Shown here: positions 57,887 through 64,000 of the stretch, piece after piece
How positions within the stretch are numbered: position 1 is the stretch's first letter
Layout: the number at the start of each line of letters is the position of its first letter
Made by a program: the position numbers and the translations under genes
Notes under the pieces: model-generated
The model's database searches: none
Told to the model about the DNA's origin: nothing
What the model saw: only the letters and a program-made list of their open reading frames with translations
Assembly: GCA_963555705.1 (NCBI GenBank)
Contig: OY743187.1
Span: forward strand, 11,980,133 to 12,044,132
Source: Ligustrum vulgare
Lineage: Eukaryota > Streptophyta > Magnoliopsida > Lamiales > Oleaceae
DNA: 64,000 nt
Reading direction: 5' to 3'

Positions 57887-59035
57887 CTAGAATATCTGTG
57901 GTAGTTCCATCATTTCTTGACCTGCAGTTTCATCCAGCAGCCATGTCTCAAGAAATGACAATGGAGGATTGTTTTGGGCTTCCAGGTTCTGATCAATGCC
58001 AGTGCCACTGCTTTCAGAACCTCTTCTACTCGAATAGCAGGACGATTTTTCAAAGGCCATAGCATTCAAGTTGTTGAATGACAAAATAGATTCAAAATCA
58101 TCAGTAGGGATCATGTTTTCGCCTTCCTCATCAGCCTGTGGTCTATAACATTCAAGTGAAGGTCTAGCAGAAGAAGTACATTCACTGCGATTATTTTTCG
58201 TGCTGATAGTGCGTGGAAATTCTTCGTGATTTCCATTAGCGGCGGTGCTAGTTTTTGCAGATGATCTCATCCATTCTAATTCAAGGAGTGATTTTGACAT
58301 GTTTTCTGTGTAATTCTTGGACATGAACTGAGAAGTTTTTGAATCAGATGCCATTTTGGGATCCAAATTTGTCAGAAATTTGTTTATCTTCTTCTTCTTC
58401 TTCTTCAGGTGGGTATTCCAGTAGTTCTTGATATCATTATCTGTTCTTTGCGGAAAATATGAAGCTATAGCTGCCCATCTGTCCCAAAAAAAAAAAAAAA
58501 AAAAAAGGTCAAAAAATATTGCATAATAATAGGGTTATTCTAATAACGTTGAAAAGAATTGGCTACATATATGTAGTACAAAATATTCAATATCATGAAG
58601 AAAAATCTAATATTTGTTGGCAGTTTACAGAATTATGTGAGAAATTTCAGGGTTCTAAAAGCATTACTTGTTACCCAATAAAGCTTGGAGATGGATTATC
58701 ATTCCCTCTTCATGAGTAGTGAAATTTCCCCTCTTGATTCCAGGTCTCAGGTAATTAGTCCATCTAAGCCTGCAACTTTTGCTACACCTCAACAAGCCTT
58801 AAAAAAAAGGGGGAAATTGAATCAAAAGAAGAAGATAATAATAATTCGATAAAAATATTAAATAGACTAATTTTGGACGACAAATATATCGGTTATCGAT
58901 ACCGGTGTTGGTAGGTACTGCACGCCAGTTTCCAGGGCCATGTTCTTGGATGTACGAGACGAGGATAGTATCTTCTTCCGGTGTCCATGGACCTTTCTTG
59001 ATACCTACTTTTTCACAAGAAGGAGGTCTTCCCAT
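57887..59035 (-). CDS. R2R3-MYB transcription factor, subgroup 1-like
   Basis: Nuclear DNA-binding regulator. Exons: 58903-59035 (133 bp), 58668-58797 (130 bp), 57887-58478 (592 bp), GT-AG introns of 105 and 189 bp. This is the classic plant R2R3-MYB layout. The joined 855 nt gives 284 residues. ATG 59035 starts [18 protein letters not shown]2 ends [15 protein letters not shown], and R3 is [20 protein letters not shown] to [18 protein letters not shown]. The middle has [16 protein letters not shown], resembling the subgroup-1 motif (ARLLEGWMRSSP), and the C-terminus [13 protein letters not shown] resembles the MYB60/MYB306 type. That group controls cuticular wax, stomatal and stress responses. 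Odd points: PPSC where PPCC is usual, a run of six Lys from an AAG microsatellite, and ASYFPQ for ASYLPQ. It looks intact. Confidence 0.93.
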
Positions 59036-59162
59036 TTCTCCCTCTCTGTGTATAGGAGGGGAAGAAAGGGAATACTCCAACACCGAAGGGGAAATTCTAA
59101 AGATTGGGAATGGAGAGTGGGAGAACTAACTTCCACAACGCCTCTCTATAATGACATGAATC

Positions 59163-59170
59163 ACCTTAAA
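59163..59170 (-). promoter_or_regulatory. Candidate TATA-like box of the MYB gene
   Basis: TATTTAAG on the minus strand about 130 bp upstream of the ATG. Weak; position and composition only. Confidence 0.3.
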
Positions 59171-61524
59171 TACAAGGCCTCTTATGAAATCAAATTTATA
59201 TTCACCTAACGTGGCCCTGGTTTAGCCGTCCCATTTTTTGAAATCAAATTTATTCAATACTCAGTCTCAATTATTTATTTTAGTTTAGTCTACAATTTTT
59301 TACTTTTCAAACATTTTTTAACTACATATTTTTCCAAAAATACTGTTTAAAACCACATTATTCACAAGAAAAAGGGGGCCAAATACACGCTTGGCTTCTC
59401 CTATTCCTATATTCTTAGGCGCACCCAAGAATTTAGTATAGTGGAAAATTGCAAGCCGAAGTCTAGATGAGTAAAATGTCAATTCGGAGAAATAATAGGA
59501 GTTGGCCAACCACGAAATCTCATGGAAATTTAGTATGTGTTCGGTGGCATTATTTATTATAATAAATGTTCATAGTAATTACAATTTTCATTACCACTTT
59601 TTAATCGCATGAATTTTTCGAAATCACTTTTTAATCACAATTTTTTTTCTAAAAACAACAATTTTCAAAAATATCGGCGGATCACATGCCCCGAACAGGG
59701 GCTTAATTATTTCATCTTTTTCTGTCGATAGTGAACTAGACATGTTAAATTTGATCTGATTGTGTTATGTCCATAGCAATAATATAATTTGAAAAGTAAC
59801 TATAACTATTATCAGTAAAAGGCCAGCTGCAGGCCCCCACTGTATGTACACAATGCAATCTTATTGGTACATTGCTGATTGCCATTAATGGGTGTTGAAC
59901 ATCAAATTCCGGCCCTTTAGAGTCAGAATGAAGCTCAAAAAACCAAGGATATCAGCAACAAATAGTTATACAGAAGTTATTAGCTTTTCTGAACCTGAAA
60001 ATAGCAGCAGAAATATCAGTCTTTTTGTGTTGTAATAACTTTGCAAGTGTTTGTTAAGCTAAATAAATTATATAATTTTTTAAATTTCTTTTTAACCACA
60101 AATATTTGCTCTCTTCAAATTTTAACTACTATTTTTTATCTCAAAATCATAAATAAATAAGTTTATAAATTAAATAATATTACCAAATTCCAGCCCCTTT
60201 TTTTTTGTTGCTAAGAGTCTCCGAACTTTTTAACTTTATAGCAAGTTCGTCCTAGTAGTTATTTTCCATCTAGTTTACGTAAAAAAGTCAATGTCATATT
60301 TTAAAAGAAAAATTACACTCCTCATGTTTTTGTTCATAAACAAAAAGCATTTTTGTTTTCCAAGTAAAATGTGTAATTGAAAAGATGTTTCGAAAAAATC
60401 TGAAATTAAAAAGTTATTAGAGAAAATGTAATATTTATAAATATAAATATAAATATAAATATATTTATATTTATAAACAAAGTTACCTAACATGCATTAT
60501 TACTCATAATTACAATCAAAATAGAAAAATAAATAAAACTCCTCTATTTGGTAAACCGTTTATAATCGGTTGTTTATAAATAACGACGTGTCAATATTTT
60601 GTTGGTCTATTTTTTTAAGAACATCAAAAATAGTGGACGGAAATTTTTGACGGACCGAAATTGTTGACTTTTCAAAAATTGTCAAATTTGATGTTGTCAT
60701 TTACAAAAAAATTATAAACAAATTTTATTAAACAGATGGCCTTTTTTTAATGCAATTATTACAATTTATAAATAATAAAATTTCACAAACTACTTTTTAA
60801 TCACTAGCATTTTCTATCTTCGTTTTTTAACCACACATTTTATATCAAAAACATAAATAAATTATTTTATAATTTTTAAAGTGTCAAACAGAGCATAAAA
60901 AACTAGGTTAAGTATAATAATTACATAAGAGGAATTGCTGACCTTGGAATCTAGTTCTAGGGATTTTACTTTTCAAAATCTGGTTTTTTATGCTTTCTTT
61001 TTATCCAAGAGTAATTTTAGAAAGAAATTTTTAATTGATATTTTTAAGTGACATTGTGATATGTCTTATATATTTGGTAGTGAAAAAGTAAATTGTGGGA
61101 TAGTTATTTACATCACCCAATACATATTCGATATATCATAATATCACTTAATAATATCAATTTAAAATGTCTTCTTAAAATTATTATTTATCTAATGTTA
61201 ACATATGATTAGAATAAAATTGAAGAACACGTGGTAATTAGCATTTGATTGATATTATAAACATATTTATAAAGAATACATTTTCTCAATAAAATTTTTT
61301 AATTGCACAGTTACTAAAATATTATATTCTTTATTTATAAATAATTTTTTATTTTAAAACCAAGCCCTTAGGATTGGGGTTCAAATTTTATTTTTTTTAA
61401 TAATTTTTTTTAATTTTTTAATCCAAATTAAAAGTGACTATATTCATCTGCAATAAAAAACTTCCCTCGAGTCCACTCAAACTTGAAAATTGAAAGTTGA
61501 AAATCAACCTTACCCTTTCCTCTT
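59171..61524. other. Intergenic between the divergent MYB and right-edge genes
   Basis: The two genes point away from each other, so both promoters lie here. 59221-59350 and 59530-59690 hold MITE-like TTTTTAACCACA/CCAAAAATA fragments. 60545-60735 is a MITE related to 46861-47066. No exons seen. 61440-61520 is the likely 5' UTR/promoter of the right-hand gene. Confidence 0.5.
60545..60735. mobile_element. Small MITE, relative of 46861-47066
   Basis: Begins CTATTTGGTAAACCGTTTAT and ends TTTTATTAAACAGATGG. The interior GACGTGTCAA, GGACGGAAATTTTTGA and TTGTTGACTTTTCAAAAA matches the 46861 copy. Ends are worn and no target duplication is assigned. Confidence 0.5.
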
Positions 61525-64000
61525 ATGGCCGAAGACAATGAGGATTCAAAGATCAAAAATCAACAGTGGAACCCTTCAGTAAGGATTCAAAATCACCCTT
61601 CTGTCTGTTTTTTGCGCTACATATTTGTAATCTTATGTTTAGCATTTTTAATTCTTGTTTCAGTATTTAATCTTATTTATAGCACTCGAAAGATTTATTT
61701 TTAGAACAAAATTTAAGATGTCCACATAAGTTTTGTGTTGTTTGTTGTATCTAAATCTGTTGATAACGATTAATTTGCATTCAATGTTTTGAGTTTTGTA
61801 GTTTGTGGAAGTGATATGTAAGAGTTCCGGCAAGACCCGACGGTTTGCGGCTGAGACTGAGGCGGGTTTTGCAGTGAATTTGATAAATAAGAAGCTGCTT
61901 AGTGATGTTAGTGGTAGCGGTGGAGGGAATATTCCTCTGGCATCCCATATTGAAGCAATCAAAGAAGGAGAGGAAGAGGAACCCGTTAGCTTTGGCCCTA
62001 GATCTGTTCTTGTAGACTATGGGCCTGGTTGGAAATTGAAAACTGTTGTTGAACAAAATGGTAGTGTGAGGAGTATGATCAACCTTGTCATGTCGCTCTT
62101 AATCATGTCATCTAATCATTATAGAAGCTTAAGATATTAGAGAGTTTGTTTGCTTAAATCTTGTATTCAACGCGCCTCTCTTGTTCAAGTCGGATTATTT
62201 TTACATCAAAGACAGCTTAACCTTTAAAGAGTTTATTTACTTGAACTTTTTTATCAACATTCAACTAGATACCGGGTGATTTTTCAATCATAACAAGTGT
62301 TGTTGGGTTGGAACAAGCCTGATTTGGTATTCTGATTTCCTTAAATGATTTTAACTTGAATGTTGACTTCCAATTTGATAGTTAATCACAAATGAAAAAT
62401 CTTTTAATTGTTTATGTGGTTTTCTTGTCATAGATGATGTGACTGGAATACACGATCGCCCTACAAGAGTGCGGAAAGCAGTTGCCAAGGTTAGAATCTT
62501 TTGTGTTTGAGATTTATCTGGTATTTGTGATCGATCAAGTAAGGTTTCTTAGGGTAAATATTAGAAGAGGGATAGTGATGGAGATCAAGATACAGATAAA
62601 ATAGAGAGTTAGAATTATATTAGGATCTTACAAATAGAGTTTGATTTCAACCATATTTGAATAGATTAGTTTTTATATTTTGATAGAATTATAGTGTTTA
62701 AAAGTTTGTTTCCTTTTAAACATTTTATTTTATAAGCTCTGTAATTAGAGGGATTTATTCATTGTAATTCTCATTATATGAATAAAAACCGATTTCCTCT
62801 TTGCCCTAATTCTTCTCTTCTTGGACCCCTTTTTTTCTTGTGTTCTTTCCTTCTTCATGAACAAATTATACGCATCCTGCATCAGGTTAAGTATTAGCTA
62901 AGAAAGGCTAAGGGAGGTTGAATTAATGTTACTGTTAGGTATGTGTAAATGATATTTTGGGTTACTAAGGACTTGTAATGATTGAAGTGATTTGAGGTAA
63001 CGTCAAAAAAGATTGCTAAGAGTTAAAATTATGAGAACAAATAAAGAAATAATCAACCTGGCACAGTTCCTCAACCACATGGATAGTTGGCATGTGAAAC
63101 TTTATGTCTTTGATGATGAAATTGAGTTATAGTAGTCCCACAGGATTCGATGAAGCTATGCCTTTTTCCTCTGCTTGAGGACTATAAGGATATTAATTCC
63201 TTTAGTTAGAGAGCTGAATGGAAGGGAAGTCAAGGAAGGAGAATACGGATTGGATGTAATAAAATCACCTTTCATGAGAACGTAGCAAATAGATATATTG
63301 ATTCTTTGCCATCAAAACACTGTCCTTGATAAAAAGCGCACAACAATTGTATTGTTTTCTGAATGATGCTTTGTAGGTCTTAATAGTAAATAAGGGGCTT
63401 GTAGAAAGTTATCAGTGCAAGACTTTGTTAGATTTATGTCCAACATGGAAGAAATAGAAATATTACCCAATTGCAATCTTTCACGGTTCTACCGTTGAAT
63501 AATGCTGTCCTACTTGAGTAGTCTTTCTCAAGGAACTGTGCTAAGGCAAAAAAAGTGTCGGGGTCCTACATCTTTCAAATATACTCCTTGCAGCAAATCT
63601 TCCACTGTTAATAACTTAATATAGCTTCACTCATCTAAAACAGAGTTTGAACTTGTAATTTCTAAGATAAGTCGGGATGTGGTTGAAAAACCTCGACATC
63701 ATCCAAGCTTTGTTTCTTAACTAAAGCCAGTTATCATAGCCCTTCTGCTGTGGGTCGAAAAGAAACAAGAGAAGTTATTGAATTGTACATGATGTAATAT
63801 TTGTCTTCTTACTCTAAAACTCTACCTTCGTGATATTCCGTAGTTGCAAAATCTGTTACTCTAATGAAAAATTGGCACTTTTGCAGGATGTTGATGCATC
63901 ACATTCCATGAAGATACCATTACAATCAGCTATTAGTTCTCTGTACATTGGAAAGATATTGTTTGCTTTTCTTCTATTGTTTGTGTTTGGTGCCATTTTC
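61525..64000 (+). CDS. Unidentified plant protein with hydrophobic C-terminal segment (5' part)
   Basis: Four exons can be joined: 61525-61578 (donor CCTTCA|GTAAGG), 61802-62060, 62434-62489 and 63887 to the window edge, all GT-AG with consistent phases. They give at least 161 residues: MAEDNEDSKIKNQQWNPS, then VEVICKSSGKTRRFAAETEA, GFAVNLINKKL, an acidic KEGEEEEPVSFGPRSVLVDY, GPGWKLKTV, DDVTGIHDRPTRVRKAVAK, and finally a hydrophobic run KILFAFLLLFVFGAIF that looks like a membrane span. The start is the first ATG and matches a compact first exon. I recall similar uncharacterised plant proteins but cannot name a function. The end is outside the window. Intron 3 is 1.4 kb. Confidence 0.75.

Overview
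The window is nuclear DNA from a flowering plant, most likely a eudicot. The evidence is three recognisable plant genes with GT-AG introns (NADH-cytochrome b5 reductase, a STIG1-like cysteine-rich peptide and an R2R3-MYB factor), a fourth intron-containing gene cut by the right edge, AT-rich intergenic DNA, and a dense load of plant transposable elements: Copia LTR elements primed by initiator-Met tRNA, solo LTRs, Helitrons, hAT, PIF/Harbinger and small MITEs. There are no bacterial-type operons, rRNA genes, tRNA genes or CRISPR arrays.

Layout. 1-8.4 kb: the end of a Gypsy-like LTR, then two Helitron remnants lying tail to tail (3643-5795 plus, 5978-7368 minus), the first carrying a nested hAT element. 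8.4-16.4 kb: an old, heavily mutated Copia element that has lost its integrase core, a Tourist-like MITE, and a 1.2-kb Copia deletion derivative. 16.7-21.6 kb: three non-autonomous hAT elements, two of one family, bounded by 8-bp target duplications. 23.6-24.1 kb: the STIG1-like gene. 25.9-33.2 kb: CBR1, nine exons encoding 278 residues; its 3.7-kb first intron holds a Harbinger element and, directly beside it, a solo LTR with its own nested hAT. 33.7-35.4 kb: another hAT-type element. 35.9-41.2 kb: a ~670-bp tandem duplication whose second copy is split by a 3.9-kb Helitron carrying exon fragments of a retinoblastoma-related (RBR) gene and of an ARF GTPase gene. 41.2-51.5 kb: no genes, but three unusual degenerate arrays (CAAGTC-type, a ~115-150-bp tandem repeat with embedded AAT tracts, and a GGTCACAA array) plus a 1.5-kb solo LTR. 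51.8-56.9 kb: a very young full-length Copia element on the minus strand, disabled by a single in-frame amber codon. 57.9-59.0 kb: the MYB gene. 61.5-64.0 kb: the 5' part of an unidentified gene ending in a hydrophobic segment.

The cellular genes are unrelated in role (ER lipid redox chemistry, a secreted peptide, a transcription factor) and share only their neighbourhood. The most informative parts are the mobile-element histories. Several insertions can be read to the base pair from target-site duplications, and the gene-capturing Helitron has a paralogous empty site next to it. Exon boundaries were placed by hand from splice consensus and family knowledge; they have not been checked against transcripts.
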